From: an uncultured Collinsella sp.
GTDB taxonomy: Bacteria > Actinomycetota > Coriobacteriia > Coriobacteriales > Coriobacteriaceae
Direction: 5' to 3'
Length of the DNA stretch: 5,873 nucleotides
Assembly (NCBI GenBank): GCA_959606065.1
Contig: CAUHHV010000049.1
Span: 1 to 5,873 of the forward strand
Position numbers and translations under genes: made by a program. Under the pieces are notes generated by a model. The model was not told the origin of the DNA. It saw only the letters and a list, made by a program, of their open reading frames with translations, and made no database searches. Below are positions 1 through 5,816 of this stretch, piece by piece (the stretch's first letter is position 1; the number at the start of each line of letters is the position of its first letter).

Positions 1-46
1 TATCCTGTTAAGTCGTCAGCATACGATTCAACAGGGAAGGCAGATT

Positions 47-973
47 ATGCATTCTCCCCATCAACGCGACGCGCATCCACAGCTGGTGTGCAGCCGTCGC
101 ATCTTTTTGGGTAGCGCTCTCGCTGCGAGTGCTTCCGTTGTCGCCGGCGCGCTTGCCGGCTGCCAGCGTCCGTCCACGCTCAAGGTGGTTCAGCCCACGA
201 CGGGCGGCGGTCGCGACGACCTGTCCGATTCCGTGATCGGCAAGGACAAGATCCGTATCGGCATGGAGGCGGCCTACGCCCCGTACAACTGGCAGGTCTC
301 CGAGGCCAGCGAGTACACCATTCCCATCGACAACGTGCAGGGAGCCTACGCCGATGGCTACGACGTGCAGATCGCCAAGATCGTCTGCAAGGCCCTCGGC
401 GGCGAGCCCGTCGCCGTCAAGCAGAGCTTTTCGGGCCTTATTGACTCGCTCAACAACGGCCAGATCGACCTCATCATCGCCGGCATGAGCGCCACGCCCG
501 AGCGTGAGGAGTCCGTCGGCTTTTCCGACCCGTACTTCATTGGCTACTTTGGCCTGTTCGTAAAAGAGGGTTCCCCCTACCAAAACGCCACCAAGCTTAG
601 CGACTTTAGCGGTGCCACGGTGCTCGGCCAAAAGGACACCATGCTCGACACCGTCATCGACGAGATCCCGGGCGTTGTGCACAAGAACCCGGTCGATTCG
701 GTTCCCACGGTGTTCTCGAACCTGCTGCAGGGCACGTGCGATGCCGTGACCTACAACACCGAGAACGAGAAGGGCTATATGGCCCAAAATCCCGGTATCG
801 TCCCCATCCATTTTGCCGAGGGCGAGGGCTTTAAGCAGGAGGTCGCGGCAAACGTCGGCTGCCGCAAGGGCTCGGACAAGCTGCTTAAACTCATCGACAA
901 GACACTCAAGGGCATTAGCCAAGAGGAACGCGACCAAATGTGGGACGCGTGCCTCGACCGTCAGCCGGCATAG
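47..973 (+). CDS. Amino-acid ABC transporter solute-binding lipoprotein (SBP family 3)
   Basis: This 308-residue protein is the extracytoplasmic binding component of a polar amino-acid importer. It captures the substrate outside the membrane and hands it to the permease encoded next. The N-terminus has a twin-arginine-like motif SRRIFLG (16-22), a hydrophobic stretch (about 23-36) and a lipobox LAGC with Cys39 as the likely lipidated residue. This suggests Tat export followed by membrane anchoring. The mature part from about residue 68 is a family 3 binding protein: GMEAAYAPYNW (72-82), GYDVQIAK (104-111), and IIAGMSATPERE (143-154), in which the TPER arginine (Arg153) is at the position that usually holds the ligand carboxylate, then FSDPYF (159-164). 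The ATG is preceded by a purine-rich AGGGAAGG (33-40), six bases upstream. Length is normal for the family with a linker after the lipobox. The exact amino acid cannot be told from sequence. The 46 bases upstream show no convincing complete promoter; TATCCT at 1-6 could be a -10 box cut by the window edge. Confidence 0.93.
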   Translation: MHSPHQRDAHPQLVCSRRIFLGSALAASASVVAGALAGCQRPSTLKVVQPTTGGGRDDLSDSVIGKDKIRIGMEAAYAPYNWQVSEASEYTIPIDNVQGAYADGYDVQIAKIVCKALGGEPVAVKQSFSGLIDSLNNGQIDLIIAGMSATPEREESVGFSDPYFIGYFGLFVKEGSPYQNATKLSDFSGATVLGQKDTMLDTVIDEIPGVVHKNPVDSVPTVFSNLLQGTCDAVTYNTENEKGYMAQNPGIVPIHFAEGEGFKQEVAANVGCRKGSDKLLKLIDKTLKGISQEERDQMWDACLDRQPA

Positions 974-982
974 GGAGGCAGC

Positions 983-2131
983 ATGAAAACCATCAATCGT
1001 CTGGCCTCCTTTATCAAGGCCGACCACCGTTACGTGTACCTGGGCACGAGCGTTATCGCGGCGCTCGGCCTGGCGTTTAGTCAGCGCAACCCCACGCCGC
1101 TGAGCTTCTTGGCGCCTACGGGCGTGTTCCAAGACTGCCTCTGGGCAATCCTTTGGGCCTGGCTCGTCGTGTCGGCGGCGGCGCTGGTCACCAAACTCAT
1201 GCATTGGAATGACTATCGCGAAAAGTCGCCGTTCGCATCCGAGCGTTTCCGCCGCGGCGCGCGCCTGGGCAGCTACGTCGTGGTCGCCATCGCGGCGATC
1301 TTTTTCGTGGACCGCTGCGTCATGTCGTTTATCGACCTGGTGCAGGTGAGCATTGTCTCGGATTCCAACCCTAGCGACTTTTTGTCGAGCCTGGTCTACA
1401 TGACCTACAAGAGCGGCGACTTCTTTATCCGCGGCATCGAGATCACCATCGCACTTGCGACCTTCGGTACCGTCATCGCCTTTTTCCTGGCGCTGCTCTT
1501 TGTGTTCCTGCGTATTCAGACGTTCGATCGCGTGGACAACGACCTGGTGCGCTTCTTTAAGAGTGTCGGTCGCGGCTTTGCGACTGTCTACTCCACCATC
1601 GTGCGCGGTACGCCCATGATGGTTCAGGGCCTGCTCATCTATTACGCGGGCTTCACCGTTTTGCGCGGCATGGGCTTCGAGACCGCCCAGGCCAACCAGA
1701 TTTGGAGTACCTTCACCGCCGGCCTCGTCACCATCTCGCTCAACTCCACCGCCTACATGATGGAAGTCCTGCGCGGCGGTATCGAGTCCATCGACCCCGG
1801 CCAGGCCGAGGCAGCGCGCTCGCTGGGTCTTTCGCAGTGGCAGGCTATGCGCAAAGTCGTGTTCCCCCAGGGCATTAAAAACGCTATTCCGGCGCTCACC
1901 AACGAGCTCATCATCAACATCAAGGATTCGTCGGTGCTTTCGGTCATCGGCGTGTTCGACCTTATGTACGCTACTACCACGGTCGCCGGCGTGTACTACC
2001 GCCAGATGGAGGTCTACTGCGTGGCGCTCGTGGTCTACCTGATCCTGACGCTCGTGGCGAGCCGCCTGCTCGAAGCCTTTGGCAAAAAGCTCGGCGCCGA
2101 GGCCCCTGCCACGCTGCCCAGCTCTAACTAG
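983..2131 (+). CDS. Amino-acid ABC transporter permease with N-terminal membrane extension
   Basis: This 382-residue integral membrane protein forms the translocation path of the importer. The C-terminal part (about 150-365) is a standard polar amino-acid permease domain (HisM/GlnP type). It shows the conserved IVRGTPMMVQ (206-215), the segment NSTAYMMEVLRGGIESI (254-270), and the ATPase-contacting EAA loop at about 275-296 (EAARSLGLS, then PQG). Membrane segments are likely near 152-178, 212-228, 241-262, 316-330 and 343-363. The first ~150 residues are extra compared with the usual 220-250 residue permeases and contain about three more hydrophobic segments (18-33, 52-71, 96-116) joined by a charged loop (74-94). 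Only one permease gene is present, so a homodimer is likely. The start follows the upstream stop by nine bases, with GGGAGG (973-978) overlapping that stop region as the ribosome binding site. This implies co-transcription and probably translational coupling with the binding protein. Confidence 0.93.
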   Translation: MKTINRLASFIKADHRYVYLGTSVIAALGLAFSQRNPTPLSFLAPTGVFQDCLWAILWAWLVVSAAALVTKLMHWNDYREKSPFASERFRRGARLGSYVVVAIAAIFFVDRCVMSFIDLVQVSIVSDSNPSDFLSSLVYMTYKSGDFFIRGIEITIALATFGTVIAFFLALLFVFLRIQTFDRVDNDLVRFFKSVGRGFATVYSTIVRGTPMMVQGLLIYYAGFTVLRGMGFETAQANQIWSTFTAGLVTISLNSTAYMMEVLRGGIESIDPGQAEAARSLGLSQWQAMRKVVFPQGIKNAIPALTNELIINIKDSSVLSVIGVFDLMYATTTVAGVYYRQMEVYCVALVVYLILTLVASRLLEAFGKKLGAEAPATLPSSN

Positions 2132-2153
2132 GCTTAAGACGAGGAGAATCATC

Positions 2154-2939
2154 ATGGCAGATACCGCCACTACCGGCGTTGCGGCCGCCGCACAGACCAA
2201 TGAGCCGCTCATCCGCGTCGAGGGCCTGCGCAAGAGCTTCGGTTCGCTCGAGGTGCTCAAGGGCATCGACCTGTCCGTTAACCACGGCGAGGTCGTTACC
2301 ATCATCGGTGCCTCGGGCTCGGGAAAGTCGACCTTCCTGCGCTGCCTCAACCTGCTCGAGACCCCGGACGCGGGCCACATCTGGTTCCATGGCCAGGACC
2401 TCACGGCCGAGCGTTGCAACATTAACAAGCTGCGTGAGGACATCGGCATGGTGTTCCAGGGCTTCAACCTGTTCAACAACATGGACGTGCTCGACAACTG
2501 CACGCTTGCGCCCGTCACGCTCAAAAAGATGAGCAAGGCCGAGGCCGAGAAGGTCGCGATGGAGCATCTGACGAGCGTGGGGCTCGAAAAGTTCGCGCAC
2601 GCCGCCGTGGGTCGCCTGTCCGGTGGTCAAAAGCAGCGCGTGGCCATCGCGCGCGCCCTGTGCATGAATCCGCAGATCATGCTGTTCGACGAGCCGACCT
2701 CCGCACTCGACCCCGAGATCGTGGGCGAGGTGCTCGAGGTTATGCGCAAGCTCGCGGCCGACGGCATGACCATGGTCGTCGTCACGCACGAGATGGCCTT
2801 TGCCCGCACGGTGTCCGACCGCGTGGTCTTTATGGACAAGGGCGTGGTACTCGAGGATGCCGCGCCGGCCGAGCTCTTCGGCAACCCCAAGCACCAGCGC
2901 ACCCGCGAGTTCCTCTCGCGTTATCTCGAGGACAAATAA
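2154..2939 (+). CDS. Amino-acid ABC transporter ATP-binding protein
   Basis: This 261-residue cytoplasmic ATPase powers the importer encoded by the two genes before it. All nucleotide-binding motifs are intact: Walker A GASGSGKST (52-60), Q-loop Gln102 in VFQGFNLF, ABC signature LSGGQ (155-159), Walker B IMLFDE (175-180), D-loop SALD (183-186) and switch His212 in VTHEM. The motif set and the ending (NPKHQRTREFLSRYL) match the GlnQ/HisP/ArtP group that serves polar amino-acid permeases. I chose the ATG at 2154 because GAGGAGA (2141-2147) lies six bases upstream, and the N-terminus then has only a short linker before the first strand. An in-frame ATG at 2079 lies inside the permease gene and has no such signal. 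The gap to the permease stop is 22 bases, consistent with one operon. Confidence 0.95.
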   Translation: MADTATTGVAAAAQTNEPLIRVEGLRKSFGSLEVLKGIDLSVNHGEVVTIIGASGSGKSTFLRCLNLLETPDAGHIWFHGQDLTAERCNINKLREDIGMVFQGFNLFNNMDVLDNCTLAPVTLKKMSKAEAEKVAMEHLTSVGLEKFAHAAVGRLSGGQKQRVAIARALCMNPQIMLFDEPTSALDPEIVGEVLEVMRKLAADGMTMVVVTHEMAFARTVSDRVVFMDKGVVLEDAAPAELFGNPKHQRTREFLSRYLEDK

Positions 2940-2962
2940 CCGACCGCAAACGCTTATGTGGC

Positions 2963-2987
2963 AGGGCCGCTCCGGTGGGGCGGCCCT
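2963..2987 (+). terminator. GC-rich hairpin after the ABC operon, possible terminator
   Basis: AGGGCCGC (2963-2970) pairs perfectly with GCGGCCCT (2980-2987). The loop can add three more pairs (2971-2973 with 2977-2979, one of them U-G), giving an 11-bp stem with a three-base loop. It sits 23 bases after the ATPase stop and 24 bases before the peptidase start. No run of T follows; the next bases are CGTCATCAC. It may therefore be a terminator without a U-tract, a partial terminator, or an mRNA-stabilising 3' stem that sets apart the expression of the downstream gene. Confidence 0.45.
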
Positions 2988-3011
2988 CGTCATCACAATC
3001 GAAAGGATGCC

Positions 3012-4427
3012 ATGGCCGAGGTTTGGCGCTTCTTTGCGCATGAGGATGATTTTGCCGATTTGGACGAAGCTGGCGCGTGCGAGCGCTTGGGCCGCGTGCT
3101 GTCGTTTCCGACTGTCTCGAGCATGGATGCCGAGGCGGTGGACTGGCAGCCCTTCGACGACCTGCGCGTCTATATGCAGCAGGCCTGGCCGCGCGTGTTT
3201 GCGGCGGGCGAGGTCGAGCTTATCGACCATTCGCTATTGGTGACGCTTAGCGGTTCCGACCCCGCCCTCAAACCCGTCATGCTCATGGGCCACATGGACG
3301 TGGTCCCCGTGGTGCCTGGCACCGAGGCTGACTGGACGCATGCCCCCTTTAGTGGCCACGTGGACGACACCTACATTTGGGGTCGCGGCGCTATCGACAT
3401 GAAGGACCAGGTCGCAGGCATTCTCGAGGCGGTTGAGTATGCGCTGACGCACGGCTGGGAGCATGAGCGCACGCTGCTGCTCGCCTTTGGCCAGGACGAG
3501 GAAACTACGCAGCACGGCGCGGGAGCAATCGGCCGCGTGCTCGAGGAACGCGGCGTTGAACTTGAATACCTGATCGACGAGGGCGACTACCGTATTGTTT
3601 CGGCTGCCGAGTACGGCGCGGGCGAGGGCTGGCTTATGCATGCCGACCTTGCCGAGAAGGGCTACGCCGACATCGTGCTCAAGACGAAGAGTGAGGGCGG
3701 GCATTCGTCCAACCCCTACGGCGGTACATCGCTCGAGGTGCTGAGCCGCGCCATCGCCGCAATCTGCGATATCGAGTGGCCGACGCGCGTCACGGACCTG
3801 CTTGCCGCACAGCTCGTCGAGCTGGGGCTCTACACGGCGGATGAGATTGCCGCCAACGGGGATGCCATTGTCCGCGATTGCCTCGTCAGCAACAAGCTCT
3901 ATCCGCTGGTGACGACCACCTACGCGCCCACGCAGATCGAGGGCGGCAGCACTGGCGCTAACGTGATGCCACAGGATATGTGGGCCAATATCAACTTCCG
4001 CATGCTCGAGGGCACGAGCGTGGCCGACGTTGTGGCGCGCTGCCGTGAGGCAGTTGCCGCGGCGGACCTTGCCGGTCGTGTCGAAGTGGAGCTAGGCCCC
4101 GGCAGCTCCGAACCCTCGCCGTCCCCGCACATCGGTGGCCCCGGCCTCGAGGCGGTTCGCTCCATCGCCGCCCGCTATTTCCGTGATCCAAAGGGGACGG
4201 AGGAAAACGGACCATTCGAGCCAGTGGCAATTGTGCCCTCGACCGTGATTGGTGCGACCGACGCTGCCAACTACCAGCGCATTTGCTCTGAGTGCATTCG
4301 TTTCTCGGCCTTTGTGGTCGACGATGACGAGTGCGACCGCGGCGTCCACGGCACCAACGAGCGCATTACCCGCCGAGCCTACCTCCAGGGTGTCCGCTTC
4401 CTCATCGCTCTACTTCAAACGCTCTAA
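3012..4427 (+). CDS. M20 family metallopeptidase (CPS1/PM20D1-like carboxypeptidase)
   Basis: This 471-residue protein is a predicted cytoplasmic two-metal hydrolase of the M20 family, which cleaves C-terminal or N-acylated amino acids from small amides and peptides. Visible active-site elements are GHMDVVP (93-99; His94 ligand, Asp96), GRGAIDMK (124-131; Asp129 bridging ligand), GQDEET (160-165; Glu163 general base, Glu164 ligand), LIDEGD (187-192; Asp189 or Glu190 ligand) and VHGTNE (445-450; His446 ligand). The lid or dimerisation domain spans about 215-345 and includes the GGHSS motif (229-233). The WGRGAIDMK segment, the late TDAANYQ (416-422) and the HGTNERI ending resemble the CPS1/PM20D1 branch rather than DapE or ArgE. 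No signal peptide is seen. The ATG at 3012 is chosen because AAAGGA (3002-3007) lies four bases upstream; a GTG at 2958 would precede the hairpin and has no ribosome site. I see no convincing promoter of its own, so read-through from the importer operon is plausible. The substrate is unknown. Confidence 0.88.
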   Translation: MAEVWRFFAHEDDFADLDEAGACERLGRVLSFPTVSSMDAEAVDWQPFDDLRVYMQQAWPRVFAAGEVELIDHSLLVTLSGSDPALKPVMLMGHMDVVPVVPGTEADWTHAPFSGHVDDTYIWGRGAIDMKDQVAGILEAVEYALTHGWEHERTLLLAFGQDEETTQHGAGAIGRVLEERGVELEYLIDEGDYRIVSAAEYGAGEGWLMHADLAEKGYADIVLKTKSEGGHSSNPYGGTSLEVLSRAIAAICDIEWPTRVTDLLAAQLVELGLYTADEIAANGDAIVRDCLVSNKLYPLVTTTYAPTQIEGGSTGANVMPQDMWANINFRMLEGTSVADVVARCREAVAAADLAGRVEVELGPGSSEPSPSPHIGGPGLEAVRSIAARYFRDPKGTEENGPFEPVAIVPSTVIGATDAANYQRICSECIRFSAFVVDDDECDRGVHGTNERITRRAYLQGVRFLIALLQTL

Positions 4428-4434
4428 AATGTGA

Positions 4435-4453
4435 CAAAGCGACAGTCCCTTTG
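4435..4453. repeat. 19-base palindromic element next to the peptidase stop codon
   Basis: CAAAGCGAC (4435-4443) and GTCCCTTTG (4445-4453) form an inverted repeat around a single A, with one C-C mismatch (4440/4448). The left flank AATGTGA runs directly from the peptidase stop codon. The matching right flank that would complete a longer palindrome (TCACATT) is missing; instead the sequence passes, after one base, into a second palindrome. It looks like half of a larger repetitive palindrome that has been interrupted or trimmed. Its function is unknown; a repetitive extragenic palindrome or 3' mRNA hairpin is possible. Confidence 0.6.
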
Positions 4454-4454
4454 C

Positions 4455-4510
4455 TAGTCGTTGGGGACGTTCTTAAACGACTAGTCGTTAAGGAACGTCC
4501 CCAACGACTA
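4455..4510. repeat. 56-base near-perfect palindrome made of four TAGTCGTT units
   Basis: Two 28-base arms meet at 4482/4483. All positions pair except 4475/4490 (A-A), with one T-G wobble (4473/4492). The octamer TAGTCGTT occurs at 4455-4462 and 4482-4489, and its reverse complement AACGACTA at 4476-4483 and 4503-4510. Each half can therefore also fold as its own smaller hairpin. The arms carry GGGGACGTTC and GAACGTCCCC. The element can form one long stem, two short stems or a DNA cruciform. No T-run follows, so it is not a classical intrinsic terminator, though it could stop or protect the peptidase transcript. Its regular build and intergenic position suggest a mobile or dispersed repeat of the REP type; copies elsewhere in the genome cannot be tested here. 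Confidence 0.8.
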
Positions 4511-4523
4511 CGTCCAATCATTC

Positions 4524-4556
4524 CGTGCGGGTTATATGCAGGTTTGCCTGCGCACG
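4524..4556. promoter_or_regulatory. Bulged dyad upstream of prfA
   Basis: CGTGCG (4524-4529) pairs with CGCACG (4551-4556). Inside it CAGG (4539-4542) pairs with CCTG (4547-4550) around a TTTG loop, leaving a one-sided bulge at 4530-4538. As RNA this would be a bulged hairpin; as DNA it covers the spacer of the weak promoter proposed at 4535-4563 and could serve as a protein binding site. The symmetry can be seen in the sequence, but the role is not known. Confidence 0.35.
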
Positions 4557-4563
4557 CTATCAT
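4535..4563 (+). promoter_or_regulatory. Weak candidate promoter for prfA
   Basis: TATCAT (4558-4563) matches the -10 consensus at five of six positions. TATGCA (4535-4540), 17 bases upstream, matches the -35 consensus at only three of six. Transcription would start near 4570, giving a leader of about 150 bases before prfA. prfA needs its own promoter if the palindromes upstream block read-through. This is the best candidate in the gap, but such matches arise often by chance. Confidence 0.25.
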
Positions 4564-4596
4564 GTATGGGTTAGACCGCAACTATGTACCCCATAC
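4564..4596. promoter_or_regulatory. Seven-base inverted repeat in the prfA leader
   Basis: GTATGGG (4564-4570) is the exact reverse complement of CCCATAC (4590-4596), with 19 bases between. It could be a stem in the 5' leader RNA that ends three bases before the GAAGGG preceding the small leader ORF, or a DNA operator near the proposed start site. No known riboswitch or T-box core could be recognised in it. Confidence 0.35.
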
Positions 4597-4604
4597 GCGA
4601 AGGG

Positions 4605-4637
4605 ATGCGCATGTATCTGAAGATCGACATGTTCTAG
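4605..4637 (+). promoter_or_regulatory. Candidate leader ORF ending in UAG, in frame with prfA
   Basis: From ATG 4605 the frame reads MRMYLKIDMF and stops at TAG (4635-4637), followed by C. A second ATG at 4611 has AAGGGA (4601-4606) at a suitable distance. The frame is the same as that of prfA. If the UAG were read through, 22 further sense codons follow until TAA at 4704-4706, which overlaps the start of the prfA ribosome site (4705-4711). RF1 is the factor that decodes UAG, so a feedback leader is conceivable. A short ORF with a purine-rich stretch in front is common by chance, and conservation is unknown. Confidence 0.2.
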
Positions 4638-4656
4638 CTGGGCTTACCCCCGCAGT

Positions 4657-4669
4657 GGCGCCGCGCGCC
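4657..4669. other. Small GC hairpin between the leader ORF and the prfA ribosome site
   Basis: GGCGC (4657-4661) pairs with GCGCC (4665-4669) around a three-base CGC loop. It lies 19 bases after the UAG of the candidate leader ORF and 35 bases before the prfA ribosome site. It may be part of the leader structure; no T-run follows closely enough to make it a clear terminator. Confidence 0.3.
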
Positions 4670-4718
4670 CCATCAACTCTGCCGATTTTCACCTTCACGC
4701 ATATAAAGGAGTCCCGCC

Positions 4719-5786
4719 ATGCGCGACAAGCTCGAAAAGATTATCAAGGCCTACGAGGAACTCGAGAAGAAGCTCTCCGACCCGGCCGTCGCCTCCGATA
4801 TTAAGGAGTTCACGCGTCTCAACAAGGAGTACGCGCACCAGTCCGACCTCATCGCCGCCTCGCGCGAGTACATCGGCGCGCTCGATGACATCGAGGCTGC
4901 CAAGGAAATGCTCCACGATACTACCGATGCCGATGAGAAGGAGATGCTCCAGATGGACATCTCCGAAAACGAGGCCAAGCTTCCCCAGCTCGAGGAAGAT
5001 ATCAAGTACATGCTCATCCCGAGCGACCCCAACGACGACAAGAACACCATCGTCGAGATCCGCTCCGCCGCCGGTGGCGACGAGGCGGCCATCTTCGCCG
5101 GCGACCTGTACAAGATGTACCAGCGCTTTTGCGAGTCGCGTGGCTGGAAGACCACCGTGCTCGATTCCAGCCCCAGCGAGGCCGGCGGCTTTAAGTCCAT
5201 CGAGTTCAAGGTCGAGGGCGACCGCGTCTACTCCGTCATGAAGTTCGAGTCCGGCGTGCACCGTGTCCAGCGCGTTCCCAAGACCGAGTCTCAGGGCCGC
5301 ATCCAGACCTCCACGGCAACCGTCGCAGTGCTTCCCGAGGCCGAGGAGATTGACGTCCAGATCAACCAGTCCGACCTGCGTATCGACACTTACTGCGCTT
5401 CGGGCCCTGGCGGTCAGTGCGTTAACACCACCTACTCCGCCGTGCGTATCACTCACCTGCCCACCAACACCGTGGTGCAGTCGCAGGAGCAGCGCTCCCA
5501 GATCCAGAACCGCGAGGTCTGCATGCAGATGCTGCGTGCCCGTCTGTACGAGATGGAACTCGAGAAGCAGCAGGCCGAGCTCGGCGCCGAGCGCCAGAGC
5601 CAGATCGGCCACGGCAACCGTTCCGAGAAGATCCGTACCTACAACCAGCCCCAGGACCGCGTGACCGACCACCGCATCGGTTTCAACTCCACCTACAACG
5701 GCGTCCTTCTGGGCGACCAGCTCGGCACCGTGATCGAGGCGCTCGCCGCCGCCGAGCGAGCCGAGAAGCTGGCACAGGCAGTTTAA
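4719..5786 (+). CDS. prfA: Peptide chain release factor 1 (RF1)
   Basis: This 355-residue factor recognises UAA and UAG in the ribosomal A site and triggers peptide release. Length and domain order are normal: an N-terminal helical coiled-coil (about 1-100), SAAGGDEAAIFAGDLY (116-131), a decoding region with HRVQRVPKTE (181-190), and the catalytic loop SGPGGQCVN (228-236), where Gln233 is the usual target of PrmC methylation. The tripeptide PKT (187-189) is the RF1-type PxT motif and not the SPF of RF2, so the call is RF1. Residue 196 is Gln (GRIQTS, codon CAG 5304-5306), where the well-studied RF1 proteins have His that stacks on the stop codon. Residue 310 is Gln in RTYNQPQ, where Phe is usual. 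Gln184 and Thr197, which read the third base, are kept. The start has a strong AAAGGAG (4705-4711), seven bases upstream. The gene is preceded by a structured 291-base gap, so it probably has its own promoter. Confidence 0.97.
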   Translation: MRDKLEKIIKAYEELEKKLSDPAVASDIKEFTRLNKEYAHQSDLIAASREYIGALDDIEAAKEMLHDTTDADEKEMLQMDISENEAKLPQLEEDIKYMLIPSDPNDDKNTIVEIRSAAGGDEAAIFAGDLYKMYQRFCESRGWKTTVLDSSPSEAGGFKSIEFKVEGDRVYSVMKFESGVHRVQRVPKTESQGRIQTSTATVAVLPEAEEIDVQINQSDLRIDTYCASGPGGQCVNTTYSAVRITHLPTNTVVQSQEQRSQIQNREVCMQMLRARLYEMELEKQQAELGAERQSQIGHGNRSEKIRTYNQPQDRVTDHRIGFNSTYNGVLLGDQLGTVIEALAAAERAEKLAQAV

Positions 5787-5788
5787 GT

Positions 5789-5812
5789 TCCGCCGTTCTA
5801 CCGAACGGCGGA
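5789..5812 (+). terminator. Hairpin just after prfA, possible terminator
   Basis: TCCGCCGTTC (5789-5798) pairs perfectly with GAACGGCGGA (5803-5812) around a TACC loop: a 10-bp GC-rich stem beginning three bases after the prfA stop. CCGGTTGACG follows, with no T-run. It may be an inefficient terminator or a 3' stabilising stem; the next gene starts only 55 bases later and could still be reached by read-through. Confidence 0.5.
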
Positions 5813-5816
5813 CCGG

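Noticed and set aside
2079..2153. An earlier in-frame ATG for the ATPase at 2079
   Set aside because: It lies within the permease gene with no ribosome site, and the extra residues are basic and unlike the family. ATG 2154 has GAGGAGA at ideal spacing.
8..2536. An 842-codon open frame on the minus strand opposite the ABC operon
   Set aside because: It covers two complete genes, both intergenic gaps and most of a third gene with unmistakable families on the + strand. Its translation is rich in Arg, His, Asp and Ala with no recognisable motif. Antisense open frames are expected with this GC-rich codon use.
2958..3011. A GTG start for the peptidase at 2958
   Set aside because: It would translate through the intergenic hairpin and lacks a Shine-Dalgarno sequence. 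ATG 3012 has AAAGGA just upstream.
2124..3230. A 368-codon open frame on the minus strand
   Set aside because: It lies opposite the ATPase and the start of the peptidase, with low-complexity composition and no domain: a codon-bias shadow.
4428..4718. A CRISPR array, tRNA or T-box in the gap before prfA
   Set aside because: The repeated octamers form one palindrome and not repeat-spacer units, no cloverleaf can be drawn, and no T-box core sequence was found.
4331..4804. A 157-codon + strand frame running from the peptidase end across the gap into prfA
   Set aside because: It is out of frame with both genes, runs through the palindromes, is rich in Pro/Arg and has no motif. It is open by chance.
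4695..5672. A 325-codon open frame on the minus strand opposite prfA
   Set aside because: The Leu/Gly/Val/Asp-rich translation mirrors the prfA codons, and no ribosome site or family is recognisable.
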